Notes: generated from the sequence alone by a model not told the origin. A stretch of DNA of 64,000 nucleotides from Branchiostoma floridae (GCF_000003815.2 NC_049986.1:18409049-18473048); one strand, 5' to 3'; positions 1 to 11,246 are shown, numbered from the stretch's first letter. Numbers and translations are program-made.

Positions 1-900
1 TATAACTAGGTCAAAGGCCAGGGACGTAACGACAGTAACGTGACTGCAGCACGGGACAGCTCCAACACGTGGCCCCGCCTTTAGTTGCATTGTCATCCCG
101 CCATAAATTGCCTCAAGTTCACAAAGAGCTGTTGGTCAACTTCGTTGGAATAGGTAAGATTACCCAGAATGTGCATCCCAAACGATCTATAGTCTGTCGT
201 CTCCCTGACAGCTGCGGTTAAAGTCCGTACAGATAATTTTTGACAAAGAGCTAGCATATACCTTAAAGATCTTATAAGGTTAGCTTGTCTAACGTTATCT
301 GGAACAAAAGATATATAACAGTTACCTAGATTTTGCCTTAGACGTAGTTGTCTTAACAGAAATCTCTACTCTTTAAATGTTTATTAATATTTTAAAACTA
401 AATCACCACTTTTTTGTCAGAGATAGTGGTACGTCCCAATTCACTGCTTTAGTTAATCTCCAAGCAGATGTATGGCGCCCCCAGGTTCTTTTGCAAGTCA
501 AGTTTACAGTAGTTAGTCTGTGTAATGCAAACTCCGCTGTCCAGGGCTGTAACTGGCCCCTCCCCGCGGGGCCCGGGCCGGCGGATGTTGGGAGGGCTGC
601 TACAAGCGAGATTTAATCAGGCTAAGTTACATTCACTCTGCTGTACAATATGTATGTCTCTGGTGGTGCCCACAGTTCCCATTAGAACTTTTATTCAGCT
701 CATACCAGTTTCTTCTTCATCTTCTTTCATACTGCCTAGCCTCTAATTCAAGAGATTATTGGCAGACTACGCATGAGTTAATTACAATACAAGTGACCGG
801 TACAAATATAATAGACATGGGAAAAAGAAGGGATAATGCTAAGGAAATGAAAACAAACTGATTTGTGTGTGCAAAAGACAGGACAGGTGAATTAAGTGGG
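1..900. other. No gene recognised
   Basis: AT-rich sequence with only short chance open frames of under 80 codons, none with a family resemblance or a convincing splice context. The stretch around 540-600 is locally GC-rich, but I see no coding signal in it. Confidence 0.5.
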
Positions 901-2300
901 TTAATCTTCTTCTCTTGGCTTAATAGGGTGGGTTAATAGAACATATATATATATATACAAGACGTGTGGGGGTGGCTCAATGCAGCAGGGTCCTCCCCAG
1001 CTCAGTTTTGAACTGGGAGAGAGACCCCGCCTCTGCCACACCAGGCTTAAGTCCATTCCACTCTCTGATGGTCCGAGGGAAGAACGAGCCTGTAGTAGTT
1101 GTTCCTGCACGCGATGGCCTGCAACTTTTGTGAGTGATTGGTGCGGCGGGAGCATCGAGCCACCGGGACAAGTATGGTCGTGTGAGGTACATACATGATG
1201 TTGTTGATAATTTTGTACATGGTGACCTGGCGGGCAATCTTCCTTCTAAGTTCTAGGGACTGCCAACCAAGGTTGTGGAGCATGTTGGTAACTGAGCTTG
1301 TGCGTCTGTAATCATTAAATACATATCGGGCAGCTCTTCGTTGCACCATCTCTAGGCTACTCACCTGGGCCTTGGTGTGAGGGTCCCAAACACTACAGCC
1401 GTACTCGAGAGCTGGCCTAACCAGCGCCATGTAGGCTCTCTCTTTGGCCGCAGCGCTGAATATCCTCAGGCATCGTCGTAACATACCCAATGTCCTGTTA
1501 GCTTTTGATGTGGTTTTTTCAACGTGTTTGCCCCAGGTCAAGTTGGAAGACATATGAAGGCCAAGATATTTTGTGGAACTTACCTTGGTCAAGGGGTGTT
1601 GGTGGAGGGAGTAGGGAAATGTTATCAGGTTTCTGGAGGCTGGGACCGACATTACTTCACATTTGGACGGATTAAACATTTAAAGGCCACAAGCCAAGTC
1701 TTCTCCCATTAACAGATGCTATTTATGTCATGCTGAAGTTTTTCACAGTCATTCTTTGTCTTCACACTCATCAGCAAAATACAATCATCGGCGAATAGTC
1801 GCACTTTTGCATGTGCAGTATGTGATGGCAGGTCATTAATGTAAGCTAGAAACAGTATTGGCCCCAAAACTGTTCCCTGGGGGGCGCCAGAGGTTACAGA
1901 TACAGGATTAGAGCGCTCTCCATCTAGCACTACTGTCTGTGAACGGCCCTGAAGGAAGCTCTGGATCCAGGTTAAGGTTTTGCCTGTAATGCCATAAAAC
2001 TGTAGTTTGTGTATCAGCCGTAAGTGAGGGACCTTGTCAAAAGCTTTTGCAAAGTCCATGATTATAAGATCAGTCTGAATCCCATTTTCCCTGTTATGTG
2101 CCAGGTCATCCGTAAGTGACAAGAGTTGAGATTCACATGACCTACTATGTCTAAACCCATGTTGGAGATCATAGAGAATGTTGTTGGAGTCAAAGTGATT
2201 CATCATAGTACTACCCCAGTAGCTATAACGTGTTCCATGATTTTAGAGCATATACATGTCAACGAAATCGGTCGGTAATTTGCTGGGTCTAGGCAGTTCC
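901..2300 (-). mobile_element. Non-LTR (LINE-type) retrotransposon, 3' part, decayed
   Basis: On the minus strand three adjoining open frames read as consecutive parts of one reverse transcriptase. About 2300-2210 gives the fingers motif ANYRPISLT. 2206-1709 holds the core, with the motifs GFRHSRSCESQL, DFAKAFDKV, SGAPQGTVLGPILFL and the catalytic FADD. 1679-1047 and 1237-977 give the thumb and C-terminal part, ending in a PRTIREWN-type motif. The pieces lie in different frames and are separated by stops, so this copy cannot encode an active enzyme. The 3' side reaches a TA-repeat near 940-958. The motif order fits a CR1, L2 or Jockey-type element; the exact clade cannot be settled by eye. 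Only the 3' part of the element is present, as is usual for 5'-truncated LINE copies. Confidence 0.9.
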
Positions 2301-2471
2301 CTTTTTGCTGTGTGGCTTCAGTGTACAGAGGCTTACTGCCCCTTGCAAATACTCACTCACTCATTATTGGCAGGGCATTGTCGCTCTCTCTATTGCAAAT
2401 ACAATGAAATTAAACTTTTAAAGGCAGCATTTGTTTTTCTTGTGACTACAGACAGTCCAGGAAAAATCATC

Positions 2472-4595
2472 ATGATTGTCCGCCACACCGCAGAAGAACC
2501 CCTAAACCCTGTCCCACAAATCCCCACCGTTAAGGGGAAGGAGATCGTCGCTCCCGGCGACGGTATGGGCTACTCCGCGTACGAGGTCGTGCTCGGAAGC
2601 GACGGTAACGATGTGTTGGAGTACGGAGGACCAGGGTGCACCAGTAACCACATGTACTACTGCATGAAGGGGAGCGGGAAGTGTGTCCTCGCCAACGGAA
2701 AGGAGATCTCCGTCCCCGCCGACTTCTTCATGGGCTTTTCTTCTGCTGTCAAGTGCAAGGTCAGTTGTTTAGATAGATGGTGATGTGTTTTTTTTTTCAC
2801 TTAAGTATTAACCCATCTGTTTCTGTACTGAATTAAGTAGCTGGTACTGCTAGTTCACCTTTCCACCTAGTTCCAAGGGGTACTAGTAACTTATATCCGC
2901 TGTTAGTAAAAATAAAGTATAAATAACCCATTTTTCTTAATATAACGGATATAGGTTACCCCACGGATAAAGGTAAACTAGTGTTAAATGGAAATTTTTG
3001 CAGATTACTGCTTCGGAAGCCACACGGCTGTTCTGTGTGTTCAGCAAAGATAACGAGCCCTCTGAAGACCGCGTTGTCACCAAACCGCTCTCTGAGGTGA
3101 TCGGGACCGATAGGGATGTGGACTGGGGAAGCGGCTTCAGCAGGAGGTACCATAACAATCTGTCTGATATTGTCTGAGTCTACATTATAGCCTGGCAATT
3201 TACATTGTAGCTATTCTACGTGTGGTTCTGATGTATATTATAGTGTGTAGCTGTAACTTCCCCAAACTAAACAACACACAGGAAAATAACATAATGCAGA
3301 ATTCAGTTTTGCAGTAAATTACACAAAAATAGAAAGAAAGGATATACAGTATATTGAATTGGAGTTTGTTTTGCTTGGTCAACATTTTTCTCTTCTCCCC
3401 AAGCCCCACAAACGTACACCAAATATTTTAAGGTGGTAAGGGCACAGCAATTAGATTTGTTGGTTCTTGGACTTTTTCAAAATTTGTTTGACTTGAATTT
3501 GAAAGACAAGATGAAAACAAAGTAAAATGACCAGGTGCATGCCTTGGTGCACTGAGTGAATACAAAATGTACAGTCGTATGCTTGTCATTCTTGAGAAAG
3601 ACGAACAAAGCAAGTCTCAACCATCATCATTCCATATTCGATTGATATGTCTGCTTGCCATACATGTGTACTTTCATGTTGAAATGTCCAAAGAATCAAG
3701 GAAATACTGTAAATGCAGAAATGTTCGCAGTGGATTTATGTTTGTGGTTTTCGCGGTGGCCACTTCACCGTGTGGTCTACATAAATAAACAAACTAAACA
3801 CGCATCTCCATTTTTCCTGGAAGGTTCCTGCTGAGGGATGACAAGTTCGGAGTGTCGGTGACCTTGACCTCCGTCTTCACCCGCCCTGAGACTGTGAACG
3901 GGGTCCCAATGTGGTACAAGAATCACAAGGAGACTGCCTACTACATCAATGGTGGGTGGACATCTGCATTAAGATAGGGTGTCATACCGTTTTCCTTATA
4001 ATTAAATCATCTTCAGAGTTCAGACGTTTTAATTCATGGATAACTACTTTATTTCAATGCGAGAACAATACTTCATAGTCACAATTGCAAACAAAAGATG
4101 TCAAACAAACTACTCCTTACCTTTGGGGAATAGTATCTTTAGGTTGCTAAGTCTGTGGATAACAAAGTTCCTTGTACCATTAATTCCAACCAACATTTTG
4201 GTGACCATCTGTCACCTTTCTCAAGGCAATGCTGATGACTGATATGGTTGGAAATTTATGTAGCTTTAGTCAGTTTTGTCCTGAGGGTGACAGACGGTCA
4301 CTGAAACGTTAGCTTGAACAAAACGCTTAGTAGCTGTGTGCAAAGAACATCCTTATCCAGACTCCTTACCTTTTGTTTCCTTTCCCAAGGCAACATGACG
4401 TACCAGTGGGAGGAGGGGAAGCAGGAGGCATCGTTCCGGCCCGGCGGGACGGCCTTCATGATGAACAAAAACGACCCGCACCGCGCCCTGCCAAAGGAGG
4501 AGTCCCTGAAGCTGTGCGTGTTCTACCCAGCTCTGGTCGGCAACGAGAAGCACAGCTTCGATGGGGGGTACTCAGTCTATGGTGCAGCAGAGTAA
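2472..4595 (+). CDS. Ectoine-synthase-like double-cupin protein, four coding exons
   Basis: Coding exons are 2472-2759, 3004-3146, 3824-3951 and 4390-4595, all GT-AG with matching phases (0, 2, 1), giving 254 residues. An acceptor at 2451 suggests a 5' noncoding exon upstream. The start MIVRHTAEE matches the usual EctC opening (MIVR). Both halves look like EctC. Residues 60-110 contain MYYCMKGSGK...NGKEISVPADFF...RLFCVFS. Residues 174-240 contain WYKNHKETAYYINGN...RPGGTAFMM...DPH...LCVFYPALVGNEKH. Bacterial EctC is a single cupin of about 130 residues that closes N-gamma-acetyl-diaminobutyrate to ectoine. This protein is about twice that length, so it is probably a fused duplication. Glu180 and His217 align with EctC metal ligands, but the tyrosine ligand position is Phe209, and the N-terminal half has lost the site. 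No ectA or ectB homologue is in the window. The substrate is unknown; the family call is strong, the enzyme activity is not. Confidence 0.85.
2831..2990. repeat. Small inverted-repeat element in intron 1 of the EctC-like gene
   Basis: A degenerate left end (AGTTCACCTTTCCACC) and a right end (GGTTACCCCACGGATAAAGG) are inverted relatives. The same ends recur at 20366-20810, 23070-23265 and 55326-55400, so this is one copy of a dispersed MITE-like family. Confidence 0.6.
3704..3785. repeat. Dispersed repeat (ACTGTAAATGCAGAAA-type)
   Basis: The block from ACTGTAAATGCAGAAATGTT to GGCCACTTCACCG is repeated, diverged, at 7680-7757. It is noncoding and lies in intron 2 of the EctC-like gene. Confidence 0.6.
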
Positions 4596-6234
4596 CCCTG
4601 TCCTGATGGCTTTGCTTTTCCCTACGGGGCAACCTTCACTGGACTGAAGCATGTTTGCGGTGTACCTGTGCCCTGAGTTGGATATGTGTCACCACTCACA
4701 CCACTCACTATCTGGTCTATCGTCCATTTACCCTTAATTCTATGATGGAAATATCATGTTAAATGTGTGATACTGGCTTTAGGAGGAAGAATGATAATTA
4801 ATCTTGCCTTAGGTATGCAGTAATATAGTATGCATACAGAGATACAGCTTTTAGGTTTAACTTAAAAGAATCGAAATCTTAGAATGACCAAAGTGAAGGG
4901 GTTTATATTAAATCTCCTTGGACCAAACTGGAACTCCCTCCTTAATGGTGTACTTAACTCTTGCTTTTTCCTACATGTTCCCCCTTAACAGGGGATTCCT
5001 GGACTAATGTGCTTCCCAAAAGTAACTCAAGCTGTAACTATACTGTTAACGATGCAGAGTAAATCTAGTCCTCCCCTGCTAAGGAGAAGAAGGGTAGAAC
5101 TGAAGTTCAGTGGCATAGAAACTCTATTAATGGTGTACTTGAATGGCCCTCCTTGTAAGACTTTTAAATTATGGCAGAAAAACGTAAAACATTCCTACTT
5201 TCTCTCTGCCTTTGTCAGCAAGTCACACTAATAGAAGTTATGAGAGATGAGAAGAAATGTGGACATGGCACATTCAAATGCATATCTCGCAGGCATTGAC
5301 TTAAAAAAAGATCTTAAATCAGATACACATTATACTGGGTATGTCAGCAGAATTAAGAAAGGTCAGGATTTCACATGATCACAAAGAGTTAACCATTTCT
5401 TATAGTCTAATCAAACACTAACTTATCAAAAATCACACCATTGTCAGATTGTATCCAAAGAATTTTATTCCAAGATTTAAGGAATTTAGTAATGTACCTT
5501 CTCTGCTGGAATAAAACATTGTCAAACAAAGACTCTTTATCTAGCTATCATTATTATATAGTAAAGGCACCATAATTCTTGCATAATGTTTCTGCAATAG
5601 AAGAGGACTAAACTTACATGATTGCCCCTGATGAAAAACATGGTAGACAATGAATGACAATTAACTATTCATTTATTTATTATTAACATATTTTTTGTTA
5701 CATTAAGTATAACAGACATAATTATTGCAACACCTGATATGAAAGTTATCAAAATTGCATTAGATTGGTTTTTAATGTGATTTTATCCTTCTCAAATACA
5801 ATTCAAGTCTTTTGGATATCACATACACAATGTAAGTCACTGTTGCTTCATGACCATAATTCTTAGTAAATCATTGTCTCATTGTCACAATTTGGTTCCC
5901 ACTTTAATCTTAACATTCCTTAACATCTTAACCTTCAATTAAGGTTAGACATCCAGGTAATAAGATACACCAAATGGTAGTCAAACAAGCACAACTTAAT
6001 TAACAATGGTTGAAAAATTAATCAATACAGTAGCAGTAGAATTACAATGGACCAAGGTTTGAGAATTTTACATAACTTGTAGGTATTTAATTACGAATTA
6101 AGCAAATTAAGACAAACAAAAACCAGAGAATTAAAGTCAGCCTTTGAGAGAGGAGAATGGAGATTTTTTGTCCAGAGGCTGACTACTTACAGGCCCTGTG
6201 GCCTCAGGGTGAGAAGAAGTAGGGGAAGGTGGCC
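4596..6234. other. Intergenic/3'UTR stretch; candidate poly(A) signals
   Basis: This AT-rich stretch lies between two convergent genes. AATAAA at 5510-5515 on the plus strand would give the EctC-like transcript a 3'UTR of about 0.9 kb. On the minus strand, AATAAATAAAT at about 5671-5681 lies downstream of the most distal serpin cassette and could end that transcript. No other coding signal is seen. Confidence 0.45.
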
Positions 6235-6374
6235 TCAGGCCATCGTAGGCTGAGACATGCGTCCAAAAAACAGCACAGAGTTGGAGCTGTTTTCCCTGAT
6301 GAGGAACAGGAAGGGATGGTCGGCTATGAACTCCTGGGGACGGCGTGGCATCATTCTCGCCCTCATCATTACCC
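6235..6374 (-). CDS. Serpin terminal-exon cassette 14 (most distal), intact; P1 Arg
   Basis: The acceptor lies just above 6374; the exon enters in phase 1 (G+GG = Gly) and ends in TGA at 6235-6237. The loop reads GVMMRARMMPRRPQEF, then the conserved strand FIADHPFLFLIREN and the serpin C-terminal block NSVLFFGRMSQP. Counting 17 residues from the first hinge Glu in the constant exon puts Arg at P1 (R-A-R|M-M). The length (45 residues plus the split Gly) matches the intact sister cassettes. It has a stop and no donor, so it is an alternative last exon. Confidence 0.88.
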
Positions 6375-7010
6375 CTGGAACCAAACGTAGCTTTGTTTGT
6401 TTGTTTGTTTGTTTGTTTTTGGAAAGATCTGTAATACGATATCAAACAATCAAGCACTGGTTCCAATGATCATGCTGCTTTTTCATTGCGAATTAAAGTA
6501 AAATTTGGACATGAAAATATTTGGACTTAAAAACCAGGACTGTCTCCAACTTACAATTTTTGTTCATCCCACATGTTCTTCGGGAGCCCAAGTTCTTATT
6601 TGTCATTCTTAAATGTTTTGTTTTTAGCTTATAAAATACATTTTGATAAATTTCATGCAATGAAGTTCAAATGTTACGGATGGAGAGGGTGAAATTTTAA
6701 TTTGTTAAACAAGCAAATTTCAGTCCTGGAATGGAGGGATTGGTCTTGCAGACAGCCCTGGACTGAGTCTCACACATTTTCTAAGACTTGATTGTTTCCT
6801 TCTGCAAATTACAGTCACTGTGACTTCTGCCACATTCATCAGATAAAGATTGAACTGTGTTGATTTAAGTCTATTTTTTTATTCTTGCCACAAATCAAGG
6901 TGGCCTCTGCAATAAAAAAAAACTAGTCTAGACCTCTTTGAAGCAATGCCATCTGTAATTAGAGTTTAGACATTATGATTAATAGAACAATGGAAGTACA
7001 TGGACAGTGG

Positions 7011-7124
7011 ACACAAAAAAGAGGACAGAGTTGGAATGTTTATCTCTAAGGACAAACATGAAGGAGATGTTGACAATGAGTCATGTAGGAGGCTGAGGCA
7101 TGGACCATCACCACGTTATTACAC
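7011..7124 (-). pseudogene. Serpin cassette 13, heavily decayed
   Basis: An acceptor-like TTTCAG precedes 7124, and the relics MPQPPT, IVN.SFMF and SNSVLF are still readable, but frame stops appear after four codons and again at the start of the conserved strand. The C-terminal Gly-Lys/Arg-Met block is lost. Left over from the same tandem expansion as its neighbours. Confidence 0.75.
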
Positions 7125-7446
7125 CTGAAACCAACAAAAGTATCCTTGTTTCACTTTCTTTACATTTTTTCAGAAAGATCTACACAAGACCAAATACCTA
7201 AGATCTTGTCAAAAAGCTTAACACGTTAAGGTTATTTATGTACAAGAACTGCCTCTTCTTTAAATCCATCTGATAGGGTTTGTTTATTTGTTTGTCGATT
7301 AGTGTTGAAATACATCCACTACTGTTGCAATTGCTGGAGTCCTCTTCCATGGAGTTGAATGTTATAGGATAGTTTGTATTCAACTTAACAATTTTTTAAT
7401 CTGACTCGGTCTTTTTGACTGAATTTATCTTAATTAAGCTCTTGCA

Positions 7447-7580
7447 TCAAACTGGTTTCTGCATTTTTCCTAAGAAGAGGACAGAGTTGGTGCGGTTGTC
7501 TCTGATGAGAAACAGGAAGGGGTGGTCGACGATGAAGGGTGTTGGAGGACGCGGCATTGCTCGATTCATCATCATCACAC
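7447..7580 (-). CDS. Serpin terminal-exon cassette 12, intact; P1 Arg
   Basis: Acceptor TTTCAG, then G+GT (Gly), and an open frame to TGA at 7447-7449. The loop is GVMMMNRAMPRPPTPF, followed by FIVDHPFLFLIRDN and the C-terminal block TNSVLFLGKMQKPV. P1-P1' by count is Arg-Ala. It is nearly the same as cassette 3 (15842-15978) in the loop, so the two may be recent duplicates. A minus-strand AATAAA lies at 7283-7288. Confidence 0.88.
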
Positions 7581-7679
7581 CTGAAACCAAATATGCCAAT
7601 ACTCCGTGATTTTGTACGAGCTTTTAGAGAGTCACTATTTACTAAATATGAGACCTTGTGGAAAAGGTTCTGATTCATG

Positions 7680-7757
7680 ATACTGTAATGCAGAAATCTT
7701 TGCGTTAGTTTTATGTTCGTGGTTTTCATGATGGCCACTTCACCGCAAACTTACAAC
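7680..7757. repeat. Dispersed repeat, second copy
   Basis: Diverged copy of the 3704-3785 block (CTGTAATGCAGAAATCTTTG ... GGCCACTTCACCGC). It lies between cassettes 11 and 12. Confidence 0.55.
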
Positions 7758-7889
7758 CACAGCAAACATTTTTCCATTATAGTATGTGACTAAAGTTTAT
7801 GACACTATAGAGAACTTAAAGCCACCACAAACACTCCATTCTCCCACTACCGCAAACTTATTATTGTTGGGTGGTCACATGCCCTGTAC

Positions 7890-8054
7890 TCAATTGGGCT
7901 TCTGCATTTTTCCTAAGAAGAGAATAGAGCTGGTGTATCCTTTGAGGAATAACAGGAAGGAAAGGTTGCTTGTGATGAGAAAAAGTAAGGGATGGTCGAC
8001 AATGAAGGTTACTGGAGGAGGCGGCAGCCCAAAATCTGCCTCAATCAATTAGAC
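7890..8054 (-). pseudogene. Serpin cassette 11, decayed (early stop and frameshift)
   Basis: The acceptor CCAG is present, but the frame hits TGA after three codons (L-I-D-stop). Later segments (PPPVTFIVDHPLLFLI and the end SSILFLGKMQKPN) sit in another frame and are split by an internal repeat of about 30 bases. It resembles cassette 10 most closely. Confidence 0.75.
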
Positions 8055-8233
8055 CTGGAACCAAAAGTATCTGACTCACTTTGTGTTTTTGTTCAAGCTT
8101 TAAGAAAGTTGCAAGTTACTAAATATATGAAAACTGTGGAAAAGATTCTGATTTCAAATTAGATCATTCAAATTTGGTCATCACAAAATTTCAAATCACT
8201 CTTAAATCTCCAATTAATTCATTGTGTGTTGCA

Positions 8234-8365
8234 TCATGGCTTCTGCATTTTCCCTGAGAAGAGAACAGAGTTGCTGCTGCTGTCTGATGAGAAACACCTG
8301 GAAGGGATGGTTGGCAATGAAGGTTGTTGGAGGACGCGACATCCCAAAATCCATCTCGATCAGAC
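8234..8365 (-). pseudogene. Serpin cassette 10, frameshifted in the last third
   Basis: The first half is open and distinctive: GLIEMDFGMSRPPTTF then FIANHPF, which would place Phe at P1. A CAG-repeat slip replaces the normal 12 bases after FLIR with 10, shifting the frame so that the end NSVLFSGKMQKP is read out of frame. Translation would then run to a stop about 20 codons later with a non-serpin tail. Confidence 0.72.
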
Positions 8366-8601
8366 CTCAACCAAATGATTGTATCTGACTCATGTTGTGT
8401 TTTGTACAAGGTTTAAGACTTTAAGAGATGTTGGGCATCGCATTACCCCGCCCGCCAGGGATGACAGATGATGATGATGACTAGATATGAAAACTTGTGG
8501 AAAAGATTCTGATTTTCTTTCTTTTAAATCAAAATCATTCAAATTTGTTGCAAATCACTTGAGAATCTCAAAATAATTCATTGAAAAGATTGAATGCTTC
8601 A

Positions 8602-8731
8602 TTAATGGGTCTTCTGCATTTTGCCAAAGAAGAGGACAGAGGAATCAAGCACAGAGATGAAGAGACACGGAGAGGGATGGTCGACGATGAACGGTGTTGG
8701 AGGATTGCTCGAGTTATCATCATCATCACAC
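8602..8731 (-). pseudogene. Serpin cassette 9, frameshifted
   Basis: The acceptor CCAG and the opening GVMMMITR are intact, but a 1-base frame change before the PPTPFIVDHP segment disrupts the rest, and the conserved LIRDN block is replaced by unrelated residues. The end LFFGKMQKTH is still recognisable in the shifted frame. Confidence 0.72.
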
Positions 8732-8942
8732 CTGGAACCAAATATATTAATGTGTCTGACCAAATGTCATTTTGTGTTTTCGTACAAGCTGTTCAGAAAA
8801 AGTCACAATTCACAAAATGCAATAAAAAAACAGGTGGTGAAGGTATTGATTCTTTATCTATTTTATTCATTATCAAATCATTTGAATTTGGACATCATTT
8901 TTACAAATTTCAGTATCTCTAATTAAATCATTGTGTGCTGAA

Positions 8943-9074
8943 TCAAACTGGCTTCTGCATTCTGCCTAAGAAGAGAACAGAGTTGGTGCAGTTGTCTCTG
9001 ATGAGAAACAGGAAAGAATGGTCAACAATGAAGGGTGTTGGAGGACGCGATCGATCAAGTCATTATCATCACAC
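8943..9074 (-). pseudogene. Serpin cassette 8, frameshifted with early stop
   Basis: The acceptor and GVMIMT are followed by a TGA. Relative to cassette 7, two bases are missing just before the RPPTPF segment. Downstream, FIVDHSFLFLIRDN and NSVLFLGRMQKPV remain open in the shifted frame, so the decay looks recent. A minus-strand AATAAAA lies at 8861-8867. Confidence 0.75.
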
Positions 9075-9278
9075 CTGAGGAACCGAGTGTGTTTGACTCA
9101 TTTTGTGTTCTTATAAGAGCTTTTTGGAAAAGTCACAAGTCATAAAATATAAGACAAACACTAGTGCTGAAGGTGCAAAGGTACAGATTCTTTATTGCAT
9201 GATTGAATCATTCAAATTTGGACATCACAAAATTTCAAATCACTCTTAAATCTCAAATTAATTGATGTGATTAATTGA

Positions 9279-9409
9279 TCATGGCTTCTGCATTTTTCCT
9301 AAGAAGAGAACAGAGTTGGAGCGGTTGTCTCTGATGAGAAACAGGAAGGGACGGTCGGCGATGAACTGCGTGGGAGGACGCGGCAACGACCTTTTCATCA
9401 TCATCACAC
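9279..9409 (-). CDS. Serpin terminal-exon cassette 7, intact; dibasic P2-P1 Lys-Arg
   Basis: Acceptor CCAG then G+GT (Gly), open to TGA at 9279-9281. The loop is GVMMMKRSLPRPPTQF, then FIADRPFLFLIRDN and NSVLFLGKMQKP. Counted from the hinge, P2-P1-P1' is Lys-Arg-Ser. Of the intact cassettes this is the one expected to suit a trypsin-like or dibasic-specific protease best; that is inference from the residues. A candidate minus-strand AATAAA lies close downstream at 9191-9196. Confidence 0.9.
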
Positions 9410-10435
9410 CTGGAATCAAACATGTCTGTTTGTTGTTCGGGCTTTTAGAAAGATTCACACAGCACCAAATAATCAAGCACCAGTTATATTGATTCTTACT
9501 ATAATTTCTTTATTGCAAATTAATGCATTTTATGTTGCTGTCCAAAAGCTGCTGTCATACAACTACATCTTACTGTTCCATCAGCTATTTGCTATCCTTG
9601 ATCAATAGGTGTGATCAGTTATTGAGCAATATACTATGTATACAAATAATTTGTAAATCATTAATTTGATGTAATTTGTCACAAGGCATACATGTAGTTG
9701 ATAGGAGTTCCTTACACATTTGACACCCATCATAGTAAATTACTTAGTATTAGTACATGGTCTTTGTTAAACTAGAAAAAAGGGCAAAGCTTAAAAATAA
9801 GCATAAAATGTAGTTTCCTTGAGATAAGTAATTCACAGTATCAAAGGATGCTAATATAAGGGGGCCATCTAGCAAAGAACTTTGGTAACAACTTTGGAAC
9901 AGTAATCATAGTTGCATACACACACGTTCCCACACACATACATGTACACAGTCACATATTACATGTACGTAAGGCTGCTATCAAAGACTAATGACCCCAA
10001 TGCTCAGATGACGTACGGTGAACAGCATGAAACTACTAGTAATAAACTAACTGATCTGACCATCAAATCAAAGCCACCTTAAGTGAATTGCACTAATTTT
10101 TCCTATCAAACACGAGTACTGATAACTTGCAATGGATGATCATCTATTAGTCATGACTTGTAACACACAGCAAGAAAAAAATGCAATTAGTTTGAGAACA
10201 CTTTCCTGACATTCATATACAATCCAACCACTTCAAGTTGTGGGTCAATCTAGAATAGCAGACATCACAGCTATTGTAATACTAATCCATCTTTTCAATC
10301 CACAACGTCTTTTCTCTCATCCCAAATCCATATCACCCAACATCATCAGTTATCAGAGATTTTTTACACGATAATCATGGTGAAGTTTTATGATAACAAA
10401 TGAAAATGGAGACAAATCTGCAGATTGCTAGCATT
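9410..10435. other. Spacer between serpin cassettes 6 and 7
   Basis: AT-rich noncoding DNA without a cassette relic that I can recognise. TTTATT on the plus strand near 9508 is a possible poly(A) signal for cassette 6. A short CA/CACACA run lies near 9917-9950. Confidence 0.4.
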
Positions 10436-10548
10436 TTACACAGCTGGGTTGTACATTTTGCCATAGAGGAGAATAGCATTAGATCTGTTGTGTCTGATGA
10501 GGAACATGAAGGGGCGATCTGCGACAAACATCGGAGTCGGCTGCTGTA

Positions 10549-11026
10549 GGGGTGACGTAAGCATTAGCGCAGGCGCCTAGAGCCCACGGTGAGAGATCGC
10601 AAATAAAAACAAGGCTTTAAACCATTGAAAAGCCTTTCTTGGTGGGATTTTATGCGAAATCTGGGCATTTTGGGGGTGGCTGCAGTAGGAAAGACCCTAC
10701 ACTGGTAGAATTAGTTGTAAAAAATGACCTTTCTCCATCGAGGGGGTTTCCGCACCCCCCTGAAATAGTGGTATCGTCGCCAGAATGGTGTTTTCAGCCA
10801 AATGGGCCAATCCAAGGGCTCTAATCAGGGGGGTGTATCAAAAGATTAGCCGTATAGAAATTCTTGCCAAGGAATTTGCCGAGACTGGATGTAGTAGGCT
10901 ATCATTTGAAGGTAAGTTTGTATGGCTTGAACTTTTTATTCTTGAGATAATTGCATATTTGTTTCCTCAACTCTCCCATTGGAACGCATGTATTAGTGGG
11001 TGAAATTCTAATGTCATCGTCTCCCC
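10549..11026. repeat. Terminal direct repeat, left copy
   Basis: Matches 12427-12904 base for base except for one G/A difference that I can find (near 10779). The first four bases to its right are also TGTA, which makes the exact repeat edge uncertain by four bases. Confidence 0.9.
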
Positions 11027-11246
11027 TGTAGTGATTCAGGTAGGCATGGATTAGGCCATTCCTGTTCATTTTAAGGGCTTTTTTGTCATGGATCTGTTAC
11101 CTGAGCAAGGTATAGGGTTCAGGTGACTGTCATTTACTTGAGATTTCCCCATTTTTTTGTTATTTTTGGCTCTCTTCCTTGTTTTTTAGCCATCCCTCCA
11201 ATCAGTGCCAGACTGCAGACCAGGGACAGTGTACAGAGGACTTGAT

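Noticed and set aside
2256-2471. Upstream in-frame extension of the first EctC-like exon
   Set aside because: An acceptor (TGACTACAG) lies at 2451 and the family start MIVR begins at 2472; the upstream codons fall in retrotransposon debris.
6257-8926. Plus-strand open frames containing RTELxRLSLMRNRKGW-like peptides, repeated several times
   Set aside because: These are the antisense of the serpin cassettes' conserved FLIRDNRSNSVLF block.
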